DNA of 64,000 nucleotides from Escallonia rubra (GCA_033065855.1 JAVXUO010000509.1:98315-162314), one strand, 5' to 3'; positions 1 through 13,167 are shown, counted from the stretch's first letter. Translations and numbers: made by a program. The notes: generated from the letters alone by a model not told the origin.

Positions 1-203
1 CTATTTTATTGTGATGCTACTTGTGACATATCTGAATTTTTGTTGTCTCAGTATCTTAAATACTGTCAAGTGAGGTTGGGCATTACATATCAATTAAACC
101 TTGTGCTAAATCAGTGGTTGGTCTTTAGGCTTAGGTCTTGCTTTAATCATGCCAACTTTTTCTTCATAAGCTAATTGGTGGACACCTTTGTTCTTGCTTG
201 CAG

Positions 204-2215
204 AAAAGATTCACCACATATTATCCACTTGCAAAGGAGGCTATCATGACTAGCCTTAACAAGAAATGGAGTGAGTGGAAATGTAAAGCGAAGAAGGAAT
301 ATTTCAATCCAAATGACATTCCAAGATCCCAGAGGAAAATTGCAAAAAAGCCTAGGGTTGATAGGGACTAGTGGAACACCTTGGTTACTTATTGGCAGGA
401 TGATGACGTGCAGGTATATTCTTAATACTTATACCTTATTATCAGCTACACACCTTGTTACTTATTAGTGTACATACTACACTATTATCAACAATAAGGA
501 TGCTAAAGTCTCTAAGATTATTTTGGAGCGTCATTCGAATCCCAACATTGTTTAATCCCCTGCACTTCTCAATCTTAAGGACCGCCTGTTCACTTGCTAA
601 CCCTGTTGTCCCAGAGAAGGTCATGTGGATTCTTAATCCTACTGGTTAGTACACTATCATTATGCATGGAATGCCTCGAAAGTAACCGAACCAAAGATAG
701 CCATGTGGAAACTGGTTTACTAGAATGTCCTAGGTACATTATGTTTATTGTTTGATTCTGTTGAATGCATGCCTTTGCTGTTACACTTTAAAGAAGCCAC
801 ATAGACGATTTGTTTGTAATTTTTTGTTAACTAACTCCTCGGAAAGTGATAGAGGCCCTTGGCAGGGATGTTTTACAATGAGTAAACCAGTGAGAATCTC
901 ATGTTAGCAAAGACTAACTTGTGTGCAATCTAGTTCAAGGTTCTATAAATCCTTTTACATTTAATGTTCACAAGTCTAGCAGTGAAATTTTACTTGTTAA
1001 TGGATGTAACATCGTTCATCACTTGCTCCCTGGGTTCTAAAATATCAATCTTGTAGAATTGTTCTTGTTACTTTGCCATAAATTTTAGCAATCACATATC
1101 AATAGATGCTGATTATTAGTGCATATGCTTCACTAATATAAGTACTAATTGTGATACTTATATTCCAGAAAGAGGTAGAAGATAACTGCTTGCAGGCATT
1201 GAATTAGAAGTATCCACATACCTTAGGCCGCAAGTCCACTGCAAAGAAGAGGCGGGAACATGTAACATACTTCGATTCTCGTTTAGCATATTTAATACCC
1301 ACAACTACGTTCATAAATTTGCTTTGTTTATACATTATATTGTGTTCTTTTTGTAAGTTTGAGAAGTATAAGGTCCCACCAACTAAAGCTACCATGTGGT
1401 TAGAGTCTCGAAGACAAAAAGAGAAAAATGAAAAAGGCTTCATTCCCCAGGCTCGTAGTAAAATTGTAAGTAGTAGCAATTGGTTGCCTAATTTTTTGTA
1501 TAGGTGTGAATGGTTCAGCTTACGTCTTTTGTTGATCATTTTTTCACCTTGTTCTAGGTTAGCATGCATAATGTTGGCTACTAAACCAATTATTTTCCTG
1601 ATTAGATTTGCATCTTGGAACCTGAGATTGACTTGTATTTGAGCTCATTTGTCGCGCCTCTAAGATGGAACTTCTAGCCATCCTTAGATAAGCTTATTAA
1701 TCAAGGATAAGCATAGAAATCTGCTGATTTTATGAAACACACAATCTGTCTCTCTTCTCCTTTGTGTCTCTGATTCAGTGAGTTATTGGGTAAAGGTTTG
1801 TAGGTTTCTTGAGGCCTCAACTGAGTGAAAAAGGACTGTGATGGTTAGTTTAGGAGGACATGTTTGTGTTGATATATGTTTAACACAACTGATTTAATTG
1901 AGCTAGTAGGCTGAAATCCAAAGACTCCAACAAGCCTCACCACCTGAAGATGGCACCTGTGAAGTTGATATCCTTTCTGAAGTTTTGGGCAAAGAGCGAC
2001 AAGGTAGAGTAAGGGCGATGGGGTGGATGGTGACTCGTGTGAACAAATTGGCCTCTCGTCAACAGGCAAACATTGAACAAGTGCAACAAATGGCCGAGGA
2101 AATCACTTCTCTTTAAACACAAGTTCAAGAGATGGATGAAGTCAAGGCAAAAATGGCTAAAATGGAAGAAGTTGTTAATCAACTCATGCATCAGAATCAA
2201 GGACAGTCCTAGTTC
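204..2215 (+). pseudogene. En/Spm (CACTA) plant transposase remnant
   Basis: Scattered exon-like blocks match the plant Ptta/En/Spm transposase family (Transposase_24 type). The block at 204-413 follows a CAG acceptor and carries the family hallmark of a conserved W followed by LVxYWQDD, broken by an in-frame TAG just before that W. A block near 1200-1270 reads KYPHTLGRKS, and one near 1360-1470 reads MWLESRRQKEK; both correspond to the usual order of the domain. The last block, about 1940-2215, contains LGKERQGRVRAMG followed by a glutamine- and methionine-rich coiled coil typical of the C-terminus, with another in-frame stop (TAA near 2114). Several stops mean that no full protein can be made. 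The family normally binds the subterminal repeats of CACTA elements. The GC-rich repeats immediately downstream fit an old autonomous or semi-autonomous element truncated at its left by the window edge. Confidence 0.7.
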
Positions 2216-2854
2216 TCTGGCTTTCTGGTAAATTTTTTGCAAAATCTAACTTTTAACCTTTTTTTTAACTTGTTTCTCGGGATTTCATTATGGAAAGTGA
2301 CAGTTGTGCAAGTGTAACAGCATACACTAAAAGCTTTTGCCTAACAACTCAAAAATAACAAGCACAAAATGAGATTCAAAGATGGCTATTTGTGTTTAAT
2401 ATGTGAACATATTCTTTGTTAAACATATCTAAAGTGTGAAGAGACTAACATATGTAATATTCCTTTCTTATTCTATATGTTTAACATGTGTTACCTCTGT
2501 ATCATGTTGTTGCCGAAGTGAATGCAAATGGATTAATCTCGGTCTTGGTGGTTAATGTTGATCATGTGCATGGGCGGCTACCAAGTTGATTTGAAAATAT
2601 GCATGAGGATTTATTTGGTCTTGTACAAACTCGTAAAAAGTCTCTAACTTCGCTTGTTATTTCTAGACAAACATGTGTTATTATTCTAGATTTGAATAGA
2701 TTGTGGTTCTTTTGTGACTAATCAAGCCCTAATTTGGAATTAACTTGCATTTGGTTTTTACTTGCTATATGATATTAGAAAAGCAATGCAAGAAACAAAA
2801 CAAACAGGAGGTTGGCAATGTCGGCGTTGTCTAGCATTTTTCTCTCCTTTTCTT
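2216..2854. other. Non-coding DNA between transposase remnant and subterminal repeats
   Basis: AT-rich sequence with no open frame of note and no recognisable domain. It probably belongs to the body of the same degraded CACTA element, because transposase remnants lie on its left and subterminal-type repeats on its right. Confidence 0.4.
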
Positions 2855-3350
2855 TTGGGTGATAACTTATGGAGGCGGTCAGTATCAATGGCATAAGTGA
2901 ATTATTTTTAAAAAAAATCTAAAATAAGCTTATGCCGGCGGTCGTACCTGCCGGCATAAGTCCATACATTCAAAGAAAACAAATAGAAAATGAAACCTAT
3001 AACGGCGCAAGGGACCGTTGACATAGGTTCAATTATTCAGCAGTTTAATAAATTAAAAATAATACATACCGCGACGGTTCTTAGCGCTGACTTTGCTATT
3101 TAAACCAAATATATAAGAATTTAGAAATTTACCTATGCCGGCGCCTTTCACCGTTGGCATAGGTTCAGACCGCTGGTATTGGTAACATTAGAAGACGGAT
3201 GAGGGAGGACTTTTAGGGGGCGGTCGACCGCTGGTATAGACCCTTTCAAGCGCCGGCGTAGGTCTACCGAAACGCAAGTAAAGGCGGCGGTCCCATAGCG
3301 CCGAGTAAGCCTACAACGGCGTTTTTTTTTTTCACTTTTCCCGGCGCTAT
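2855..3350. repeat. CACTA-type subterminal repeats (TATGCCGGCGG family)
   Basis: Short GC-rich motifs of the form TATGCCGGCGG, its inverse CCGCCGGCATA and diverged relatives (CCGTTGGCATAGG, CGCCGGCGTAGG) recur in both orientations every 40-80 bases in otherwise AT-rich DNA. This arrangement is characteristic of the subterminal region of CACTA transposons, where the DNA-binding transposase docks. No CACTACAAGAAA terminus is present near 3350, where a T-run breaks off into unrelated sequence, so the end is lost or mutated. The motif differs from the TTAGCGACGG motif of the three CACTA elements further right, so this is another family. Confidence 0.6.
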
Positions 3351-6205
3351 ACTAGCCGCCGAATCGCGGTTTACCAAGATTGGATACATAGTCGTGTTTG
3401 GGCTGCGCTACCGCACTATAAGTTGGCCTTGGACTTCGATGGATGATGTTTGTCACCTTTTATGCCTTTATGTATTACGTCATGAGCCTGTTCATGACTT
3501 TATTATGCTATGATATGTTAATGCCCAACGATGTAACCCACCACTTCCTTTCGATGTCATTCTCGTATTATCAGGGAAAAAAAAAACTTTGCAACACAAT
3601 GCGCAGTTACAAAGGGCTTTAGAGTCAAAGTTGGTTTACATGACTTTAGGTGCAAAGAACAGATATCGTCCAAGGAACCACCGCGAATTCACTGGCTGGG
3701 CTTCGGGTTTAGGCTCCTTTTATATCGCAGTTTCACAGGCATACACACGTTTGACTGGACCATGGCACAGCCCTTAGTTTGATGGATGTTTCCGGAGATG
3801 CTTTGGGCCACTAAAAGAGCACTCTTTCTACCATGCAATGCATCCCCACATTTTTGCGACGATTGGTGTGTTCAAACATATATCTTAGCGCATAGGCCCA
3901 GGAAGAAGTTAAGCTTGGTGTTTATTGTGATCTTGCAAGATAGCATTGTCTCTTTAGTCTATTCTTCCTTTATAATTTTGTGTTGCTTTCCAAAGATAAC
4001 GAAGTTATCAATTAAGGAGGGTGGTGGTATACACAAAGAATACAACTTTTGGGAGCTATTATAACTAAGAGGGGTTGGGAGCTATTAGAGTTATAAGAAG
4101 ATAATTACAATTCAACCTGTAGCTATCGACAAGTAATAGTCCTCAAATGTCGTTAGTGACTTTATTCGGTGACACTAAAAAGTGTTAATAACGTGTTTAT
4201 CTAAATGCTACTAATTATAAATACGACCATCAATATTTGCTATCTTTCTACTACGAGTCGGACAGTAGTCCAGATTTTTCCAAACAAAATCAACAAGAAA
4301 CGAAAGCTAAGCAAGTAGGTGAGCAAAAGTTGTTTTACTTGAGAACTTGTAGTACCACTGGCCCAAATAATCAAAATTGCTCTTTGGTATAAAAGTCAAA
4401 CACAATGAGAAATAATCTAATATTATCCTAAAGGGAAATACGTTTAAATCATTGATTCCATCCTTCAAAACAATTTTGTAATAGTCATTTATAAATTAAC
4501 TTGAAATCTAATAATAATTAAGTATTCCGATTCCACTAGTTTTGACCATGTGCGTTACACACGGGAACAATATATTATGATTATTAAAGTATTAAATTAT
4601 ACTGGGCGAGTCTGTTTCCGTCTCATGTTAGCCACTGAAAAACTAACAATTGTCTTTAAAATATATTTTAGTAAAAAAAGGTGAAAATATATGAGAGAAT
4701 GCAAACAATATTTTCCAACTAAAGTACTTGATAAGAGTATTATAATATTGCTCTTAAACCAATTATACAAAGAAGTACCATTAAACATTTATTCTTTAAA
4801 GAAATATGAGATTTTTCTTCTTTGAAATTAAAGTGACATCAAAAGTGATAATCTAACTTTTTAAACGGGTAGATTTTCATGCCAAAAATAATGGGAAAAA
4901 AAAGGTGTTGAGAAAGAGAGAGCAAGAGATAGAACACGCATTTGAACATGGAAGGAGAAAAAGATAATTTCTAATTTGAATATCAAATTTAAGAATAAAA
5001 ATTTATAAGTATTTTATATCATAAATGAAAACAAAAAAGCAAAAACGTTGGAGATAGTACGGATTAGTTTACAAAACTGGAATGTAAGGCTTTTTACTTT
5101 GAATCAAAATCATCAAATTAGCTTGGGTTATGTGCAAATGACATTAATGAAAGTATATTGTCACTAAAATTTTAGAGTAAAGTGGAGATAAAAGAAGTAT
5201 GAATGTCTACATAATTTTTGTGTGTGTATGTGTGTGTGCGTGAGAGAGAGAGAGAGAGAGAGAAACGGAGAAAAAAATTGAATTCAAATCAAATTGAATA
5301 GGTGAGAGAGAGAAGATAAAGGAATCCAAATCATAATTAAAAAATTGAGTAAATTCAAAATAATTTTCAAAGTTAAAATAGTAAAGTTCACGTGGCAAAT
5401 TAAAAGAGTGTTCAAGGAAGCGTTGACTTGACAACATTTTCTCAGCTTCAACTTTTATATATATATAATTAGATAGAAAAACTTATATTTCTCATATCTC
5501 TCTATCCATTCGTAACTGTCCATATGACTCATGTTCTCCTCGTTTTCTTTCACAATCTCTTCTACTTCTTGACAAAATAACTTTATAACTTCCATGTAAA
5601 AAATTTTGCTCTCTTTTCGTTGCACATGCATTATTATGCTTAAAGACTTCGTCATTTCGTGAGAGAGAAAATTTGAAAGGCATTATTATAGGGAGGAAAA
5701 ATATGATAGCATTATTATAGGGCACGCCCTCCCTTCAGAATATTGGCACATAACCAAAGGAGCTGTCAGCATGCGAAGCTAGTGTCAAGAAAGCTTCAAA
5801 CCCAGGCAATTTGGAGAGTATTTGTGATGATTGTCTCAAACCCTATATGACACTAACGCAAAAGTAGTAATAAAGTCATTCTCTTTATGCTTTTCTTGGG
5901 TCAAACACAGGAACAAAATTGAGTCTTCTACCTTAATCATGACTCGTCATAATTCATTTCCTTTCGGTCACCACTAATCTATGTACTACGATAGAGAAAA
6001 CCAGAGCCTGAAGAACCTTACATGCTTCTGCTACAATCAAGATCAGACCTGCATTTTCAGCTTTTGAAAGGCTACCTGATATAAGGTCAATCTTGGGGGC
6101 GTCTCCAAGCCATTGATCTCGCTCATGACATGTCAATTGTTGGTTAAACGATCCAACAGTATGGACTGATATGCTTGATTGATGCCCTAACTTTTTTTTT
6201 CCCCC
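3351..6205. other. AT-rich intergenic region downstream of PIN6
   Basis: No supported gene. One open frame at 3589-3777 shows no recognised domain. The sequence is AT-rich with homopolymer runs. A GT/GA microsatellite lies at 5217-5262 and a short TA run near 5457-5467. The last few hundred bases before 6206 are expected to include the PIN6 3' UTR, since that gene ends here on the minus strand. Confidence 0.5.
5217..5262. repeat. (GT)n(GA)n microsatellite
   Basis: An interrupted GT run passes directly into about a dozen GA dinucleotides. It explains the low-complexity open frames on the minus strand here. Confidence 0.9.
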
Positions 6206-9200
6206 TCATAGACCTAGCACTATATAATACAGAAGGGTTACTGGTAAAGAGACCAGCATGCCAAATATGACCCTGCAAAAGGAAAGGCCAAAGAGCAAAA
6301 AATCAATCTGTGCGTAGCGATATAAGAAAACATTGAGAACACAACGTCATAGTAGCATAATCATATATGGGTCCTATGATCAGGCTACTTTAACGCATGC
6401 TTTTTGCTATTGACAAAGCCCAGTCATTGTACTTGTTATGCAAATGTTTCTTGAAGAACTTATCACCAAATTATCATTCTAAAATGTGATGCAAGTCTTT
6501 AGAATTGAAGCAAGTGACGGGTTAAAGACTTGCCCAACATCATTAAGGTGTAATGCAAGTGTTTGAATCAAGTGATAGGTCCAAGACTTACCCAGTACTT
6601 AATATGTCAGGATGCAACCCATATTCCCTGGCAAACACAAATGGTACAATCCCTTGGGGAAGAGCTGCCTGAATTTGATAGCAACCATTTCGTTAGGATA
6701 AATTGAACTTGTTATTACACGTAAATGCAAGTGCAAAATTTGGTCACAACCAAGTAGACAGAAAAGAAAAAAGTCTGCAAACCGCACTACTGACAGGCGC
6801 CTGAGTCATGTACGTATTTACATGAAATTGCACGTATATGACTATGCGGAATGTGTATATCTACAGAGACATCACTTCACCTGTACTATGGCCGTGTGCA
6901 GTTGAGCTCCTCTAAGTCCAACAGCAACAGATGCAGCTGACATCAATATAGGCCCTCCTACAAATCGAATTAGCATCCCCACTGTCGCAATTTTTGGGCC
7001 ACAAGCAATTATCCTAGGCTGAAGTGCCATAAAGAGCCCTAGAAAGGAATTATGATTACTATATATTCGCAGCAATTGAATAAGCTAGTGTTTCCAAGTG
7101 AAATGTACCTTGTGATCCACATTGTATATGTATATCCACGTACGAAATACGAATATACATATGCATGCAAGTAGATTGTTCATGCAGGGCATACATACCT
7201 AAGCTGAACATGGCCATCCCAAGACCAGCATCTGAAATTATTTTTACTGAATACTTTGCCAAACTGGGCATTTCCACGTTCCATCTGCTCAATCAAAGAA
7301 ACTTTGTTTTATTCAACGCTTTTCACTAGAATGCCGCATTGGCCCAAGTTCATGCTATATCTTGTAACAGAATCAAATAGTATAGTGCACTCCCCAAACA
7401 TAGAAATGAGGGGGGCTGTTCATTATCAAAGGGCTGAAAAAATAATGAGGTAATGTTTGAGCTCATGCTATGATATAACATTGCTAGCATCAGTTCATCT
7501 CAGGCCATGTAATGGACTATTTCTATACCTTTTCTTTACGATATTCAATGCTATGATATTTATACCCTTTGTCTCTCAATAAACTCACTTGAATGAGATT
7601 AGCGACCAGAGAAGCCCTATGACGCTTGAGTAAGTATTTGGGTTGCGTGATAGCTTTCGTCCAACCATGATCAATATGAGTCTTAGCATGACCAAAGCAT
7701 GCGGCATTTCTTGATTGGTTGCTGTGCCCTTCGTATCCGCTTCTTCTTGCACTTGCAGCTTTCCACAGTCTCTGAAGCTAAGATCTTTATCTGAGATTAA
7801 TGCATTTTAACCCATAATTGGCAACTAATCATTGTTTAGAAATTTAACAGGGCAAAAGCAAAGAAAGTAAAACAAAGGTCCTTGAACAAGGAAAATATAA
7901 GCAGTGAACCAAACCATTATGAATTACCAAGATCTTTCATGCAAGAATGTTAACTCTTGTTTCTTTTTAGGAGAAGGCCAAGTCAAGAAAGATAATTGAA
8001 AGCAGTTGAAAAGTAGACCAAAAAAAAAAGGAGGAGCCCCAGGCCAGTAAGTTGGGGGGGTGGGAAGTAGTTTTGGAGTCCCAAGCTTGCATCTTCTCAT
8101 CAGCATTACGACCAGACAGACCGGTGTTTCTTTGAAGCAAACTCAAATGTATGAGATAGTCAATCTTGTGCTTGCAATTCCACTCAATAAAGTTAGTAGC
8201 GAGCTAATGATATCAAGATTAGTGGGCACCAATGATGAAGTTAAAACTGCTATCAGTTTTGTCCTCATGACGAGAATTTAAGGGGTTGGCTATCATAAGT
8301 CCCCCTACCAACACACACGTGCCTTCAAGTAATGATATTCCCCATCAGTTTTGGCCCAGCAAATCTGTTGCAAAGTAATAAAAGGTGAGTATCTTGACCA
8401 ACTCGATCTTGGTGTTCAACTAGAACTGTGCAGTATGAGCACAACTGTAAGTGAATATTTGATTGTTCGACACAAATGATTGCACTGATGGAACTATTCA
8501 GCTACGAAGACACCGCCTCCTCCAGAGATAATTCGTATGTTACTCTGACCTACAGCGGCCTGAAACCCCACGTTGTAATGGTCAACGGCCATTTAGAAGA
8601 ACTTTTAACTTGAGCTTATTATGGGAGTATATGAGATCTACCAAACACCAATGTAGCAATAGTCAAAGATGAAAAAAGAAAGTACACTGTTGGAGAGAGG
8701 AGCAAATCATGGCTCGGAGAACTTTCAAAGAACAATTATGATCAGCCTCGTAAGCTTTCATTGAAACTTTGGATGGAGCTTGCTAAGCTGCAAGCTCAAA
8801 GAAAAACAATCCAAGCTCCTTGTTCAACAGGCTTGAGATTGGAGTGAGACACCACATTGTTCACTCCATCTAGAGCTCGTGTCGGCAGCAATGTCAATGC
8901 AGAGCTGATACGACAAGTAATTCCTCCTTTGCTGTGGAACTCGTATGAGAGGGGTCTGCCCAGGACGTACAGTAAACTATATTGTGCATATTATATGAAG
9001 TAACTTAAGTATATTGAAGACGCGGAAAATCTTCCAAGGAAATTCGTTTGTTGGTATGTTGTTCATTCACCGAGAACCGTAAATACAGACCATATCTTAG
9101 CTTCTAAAGCTTTCTTTTGTAACCATTTTGACTTTGTTCCTCCTTCATCTAACCTTTGTAAAATTTGAAAGAAGAGAGGAACAATGATGTTTAGCTGTTG

Positions 9201-10998
9201 CTTTCTTTAAGTTGCAGTTTCTGTAGTAAAGGAAGAAAGATAAGGATGCATAATTGCCTAATGAATATCTCTAAGCGACTGTTTGCAGAGTCTACAAGCA
9301 TGTAGGAGGTCAGGTCAAGTCTGGTCTGGTCTGGTCTGGTTACATAAGGCCAGTGCTTCAGGGTGCATTAGACAAACACACATGGGTTTTGGAGACAAAA
9401 CGTACATGCAGATCTACGACTTGTCCATTCCCTAGTAAATAGGTCTCCCATCCTTGGATTTTTTTGGGTATTCGAATTAGAAAACAACTCATTGCTTGAG
9501 CTAAAATATGCTTAAGCATGTAGAGTAACTCAAATTCTGGCTCGTACCAAAATTTGTTCAACTTTTCGAGATTAACACTAAGAATAAATCAAAAGTATAT
9601 TGACGTAGCCGACAGAGAAAAAGTTCTTGTATGCTAAAGTTTCTAACTTCATCCAAACAATGTCTGCACCTAGATTCACTTTTTCAAGTAGCCTCAATAT
9701 CTTTGGACGTGCGTACTTGACGTGCATTTACAAGGCGTATGTTGGGAACAATTTTACCTCAAAATTACTTTTAAAAACTATTTCTCTGAGACTTGTATTC
9801 ATCACATTAACACTTGTACCTTTAGCAATATACCAAAAAACAAAAAAGGCAAAGCAAAGCCACTTTCTGTCAGGGATCCAAAGGGGTAACAATGTACGTA
9901 CCTCCGCCAACATCTCTGCCCTCTTGTCCCTCTTCCCCCCGATACTCCCCTGGGGACCCCCACACGATTCTCATCCCGCCGACCGCCGGAGACGGCTGCC
10001 GGAAGACCCTCCCAGCCGCCGGAGACCTCACCCAGCTCGGCGTGTTCCCAGCCGTCGCCGACCCCAACTCAAACTCGTTGAAGTTCGACGCCCTCGGCGT
10101 CGGCTGGAGCGAGTAAACATCTGACGACGCGTAGCCGGAAAACCCGAAGTCTCCGGTCACCGGCGTGTTGACGGAGAAAATCTCAGCGCCTGAGAGGTTC
10201 GACGCTCTGGGAGTGACGGTCATTGTGGAGTCGGTGGAGCGTCGGATGCGGACCCGGGTGCGTCCTCGGGCGTCGGTCTCGGACTCGGTGCGGAGAGGGT
10301 CTCCGCCGTGGAGGGAGGCGACGTCGCCGTCGACGTGGAAGCTGGAGATGGAGGCAGCGGCGGGCCCGGGGAACTGGTGGCGGATGAGTATGGTGGCCGC
10401 CCTGTACTCGAAGAGGAAGAGCAACAGAGTGTACCTGCATGTAACATGCAAAAAGAAGCTTTCTGGTCAGCAAGAAAAAGACCCAACATGCAATATAACC
10501 ATGTGAGGAAGAAGAAAGCAACTCCCGTACAGAAACAAACGCATCAATAACAAAGCCAGTGTAAATGTACTACCAGATAATGCATTGAAGTACAACCAGC
10601 TGCACCATGAGGCTCTGGGTGAAGTCGCCATACATGGCCTTGAGCAAAGGAATGCCCATGACAAGTGTGTTAGGGAGAGTTGAGACCGAGAACAGAGTGA
10701 TTAGCCAGCCCAGCCCTCCTCTGAGGATGGCCCAAAAGGAGAGCAAAACAAGCACCAAGACTTTTGAGAGAGTATCAGCCAGAATGAACTTGGTGTCCAT
10801 TTGGTATGGGTTGTTCTGAGATATGAAGTGGAAGGACAGAACCGGAACGGCAAAAACCGCCACGAATCGGTTGATGCCGGAGCATTGCTCCGGCGTGAAT
10901 ATCTTCCACCATTTTACGGACCCATATGCAACCAGCATTGCAAAGTAGAGCGGAACCATTGCGCACATGACCTTGTAGAAATCATCTGAATTTATCAT
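6206..10998 (-). CDS. PIN6: PIN6-type auxin efflux carrier, seven exons
   Basis: Spliced exons on the minus strand are 10998-10574, 10434-9902, 7790-7589, 7284-7199, 7038-6881, 6668-6592 and 6272-6206. All have GT-AG borders and phases that join; the total is 1548 bases, 515 residues plus TGA. The start [18 protein letters not shown], then [33 protein letters not shown] and [13 protein letters not shown] are PIN hallmarks of the first five-helix bundle. A hydrophilic loop of intermediate length follows, with two TPRASN motifs of the kind phosphorylated by AGC kinases. The second bundle has [44 protein letters not shown] and a LLYYIVLGL end. [37 protein letters not shown] and SFRD point to PIN6 rather than PIN1-4/7; family members move auxin and PIN6 acts at the ER and plasma membrane. 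Arabidopsis PIN6 is about 570 residues, so this loop is shorter. No break is seen; probably functional. Confidence 0.93.
7791..9901 (-). other. Long intron 2 of PIN6
   Basis: Two-kilobase intron bounded by a donor GTACGT (9901-9896) and an acceptor CTCAG next to 7790. Short open frames at 7924-8281 and 9358-9561 have no recognisable domain and lie inside the intron. A short CTGGT tandem run sits near 9318-9340. No complete transposon termini were found in it. Confidence 0.75.
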
Positions 10999-11046
10999 TC
11001 TCTCGGAGTGAGAGAGGCTGAGAGCTAGAGTAGACTGTGAAAGTTG

Positions 11047-11055
11047 TTTATATAG
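11047..11055 (-). promoter_or_regulatory. Candidate TATA box of PIN6
   Basis: Minus-strand TATATAAAC lies about 50 bases upstream of the PIN6 ATG at 10998, followed by a CT-rich leader. The position would give a very short 5' UTR; the assignment rests on motif and spacing only. Confidence 0.5.
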
Positions 11056-11681
11056 GGGATTTTAGGACAACATTGTCCCTCACGGGGATCTTGTTTTACC
11101 GAGTATGTCCTGCCTGCCTACAAGGTCGGATACCAAGTTGGTAAACGCCACTGAACAATAAAGTGAGTAACCTTTTTGCATTTAAAAAATTTGCAAAATA
11201 ATATAGGATTTTCCACCGAAGGATTAGTAACAAGTGTCACCCAAGAATTTCGGGGTTAGTTGCATCCAACATTTTAAAGTTCTCTTGAACTTTTGATATC
11301 GTTACTCTCAGCACTCAATGACGATCAAACCTCGTATTGACTAGACGTCTGTTAATTTCATGGGTGCAAGATCGTCACTTTGACTCACATGCACGCACGC
11401 ACGCGCGCACACACATTCCCGCCTTCTCCCTTCCATCACTTCGATCTTCATTCGTCGTCTCTTCTGTTTCTGCCGAAGCCACCGCATCGGCCACCACATG
11501 GAGTCCTCTTTCCTTTCAAATTCTATCTTTCCCCACCACCCCCAATCTTCATTCCTTTTTTGGGTCTCTGTCATCAACCAATGCCATAATGGCTTCACCA
11601 CAACCACCACGTAAAAACTTCGGGTAGTCTGGGCAGGACAATACGAAGGAGGAAATGATCGAATTGTATATACATATATAA

Positions 11682-11712
<31 letters not shown>

Positions 11713-11879
11713 CGCTAGCTGCAGACACTCCATCTTTGTAATATTATTTTATCCTTTTTATTTATTTTTCATTGCACTTTATTGTTCATTAAATTTACTA
11801 TTATTATCGGCTTAGGCCTAATAATATACAACGAGCCTAATTTACTTAAGTCCAATCCAGTTAGAGTTTGGTTGGTTAA
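11056..11879. other. Upstream region of PIN6 with microsatellites
   Basis: Non-coding. Holds a CACG/CA-rich run at 11387-11415, a pyrimidine-rich stretch to about 11560, and a (GT)n(GA)n microsatellite at 11681-11711. Overlapping open frames on both strands come from this low-complexity sequence and are not supported as genes. Confidence 0.5.
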
Positions 11880-12562
11880 CCAGCCAGTTAGTTGGTTTTA
11901 ACCCAGTTAAGAGATTTAGACTTACTTCAGATTGTGATTTTTGATTTGGGAGTTGATCCTTGATGAAAAGTTTGACTTGGAAATAATTTTTGAAATCTAG
12001 TACGTCCCATTGGTCTTTTTAGAGAACTTTACCAGATTAAAGGCAATTATTATGTCCGAAATTCGGAAAAAATCTTATTTAACTAAGGAATTAACCTATC
12101 GGTTTTAGACAAACCGAACGGAGAGTTGGCTTTTTGTGATCTTTAATTTAAATCATATATTCTTGTATGTCAGAGATACTAATTAGACACGAAAAAGTCA
12201 ACTCTACCATTTTCTGGCAGCCCCTAGACCTTTATAAATTGATCCCTTGGGCTACATAATGGGGGTGCTCTTCCTCAACTTTTCATTGACCTTTTCTCCA
12301 TAAGAAAAATTCTGCAAAAAACCTAGTAAGAGGGAAAAACCCTAGAAATTCCAAGTTCTCTTACGAAGCACACACTTGAACTTTGATCAGCCATAAGTTA
12401 CTTATATGATGCTCGATTTAGGCGATTCAAAAGTCTAAATGGTATAACTCTTCAAGAGCTATGATTTTTAGAACAAGTCAATCTTCAGGTTCAAAAAAAG
12501 GTTTTTCTAATTGGGTAGATTCTTTTTCTAGGTTTTTGTTATTCGACCCTAACATACACTTA

Positions 12563-13167
12563 GGGCCAGTTTGACAAAAAAATTTTGCTCTTTTTTTTTC
12601 AGTTTTTAAAAACTGAAAAACAAAGGAGCGTTTGTTAACCATTTTTTTTTTCAATTTTAAAAACCAGTTTTTAAACTGAAGATTAAAAAAAAAACTCCAG
12701 AAACTGGTTTTTTTTTTTCACTTTTGGTTTTTTTTTCTTAGACCACCACCACCACCCTCCCACCGCCGGAAGCCACCTCAGGCGACCACCGCCGGCCGCC
12801 GGCGACCACTGCCGGAGACTGCCGGCAGCCACCTCCGGCCGTCGGCGACCACTGCCGGAGACTATCGGCAGCCACCTCCGGCCGCAGAGACTGCCGGCTG
12901 CCACCTCCGGCCGCCGGCGACCACCGCCGGTGACTGCCGGCAGTCACCTCTGGCCGCCACCTTCGGCCACCGGCCACCACCGCTACACCCCACCACCGCC
13001 ACCGCAAACCACCAAAAAAAAAAGTCAAAATAAAAAGGGTTACCAAACACCAAAAAAAAAACTCAAAAAAAAAAAGGGGTTATCAAACACCCACTTATTT
13101 TTATAAAAAAAAATTAAGCTGCTCTTTAAAAACTGAAAACCAAAAAAAAAATTTGTCAAACGAACCC
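12563..13167. mobile_element. PIF/Harbinger (Tourist-like) MITE
   Basis: Termini GGGCCAGTTTGACAAA (left) and the inverse of GGGTTCGTTTGACAAA (right) are inverted repeats with three mismatches. They are flanked by TTA on both sides (12560-12562 and 13168-13170), the three-base target duplication of PIF/Harbinger elements. It splits the first from the second tandem repeat of the surrounding LTR-like sequence. The 605-base element has no transposase, so it is non-autonomous. Its centre is a CCGCCGG-rich minisatellite. Confidence 0.8.
12740..12990. repeat. CCGCCGG minisatellite inside the MITE
   Basis: Repeats built on CCACCTCCGGCCGccGGCGACCAC alternate with short variants over about 250 bases. 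This very GC-rich island sits between homopolymer A/T runs. Open frames rich in G, R and W on the minus strand are products of the repeat. Confidence 0.75.

Noticed and set aside
9627-10550. Plus-strand frames up to 165 codons
   Set aside because: Shadows of PIN6 exon 2 on the opposite strand.
12683-13053. Tryptophan/arginine-rich minus-strand frames
   Set aside because: Products of the CCGCCGG minisatellite in the MITE.
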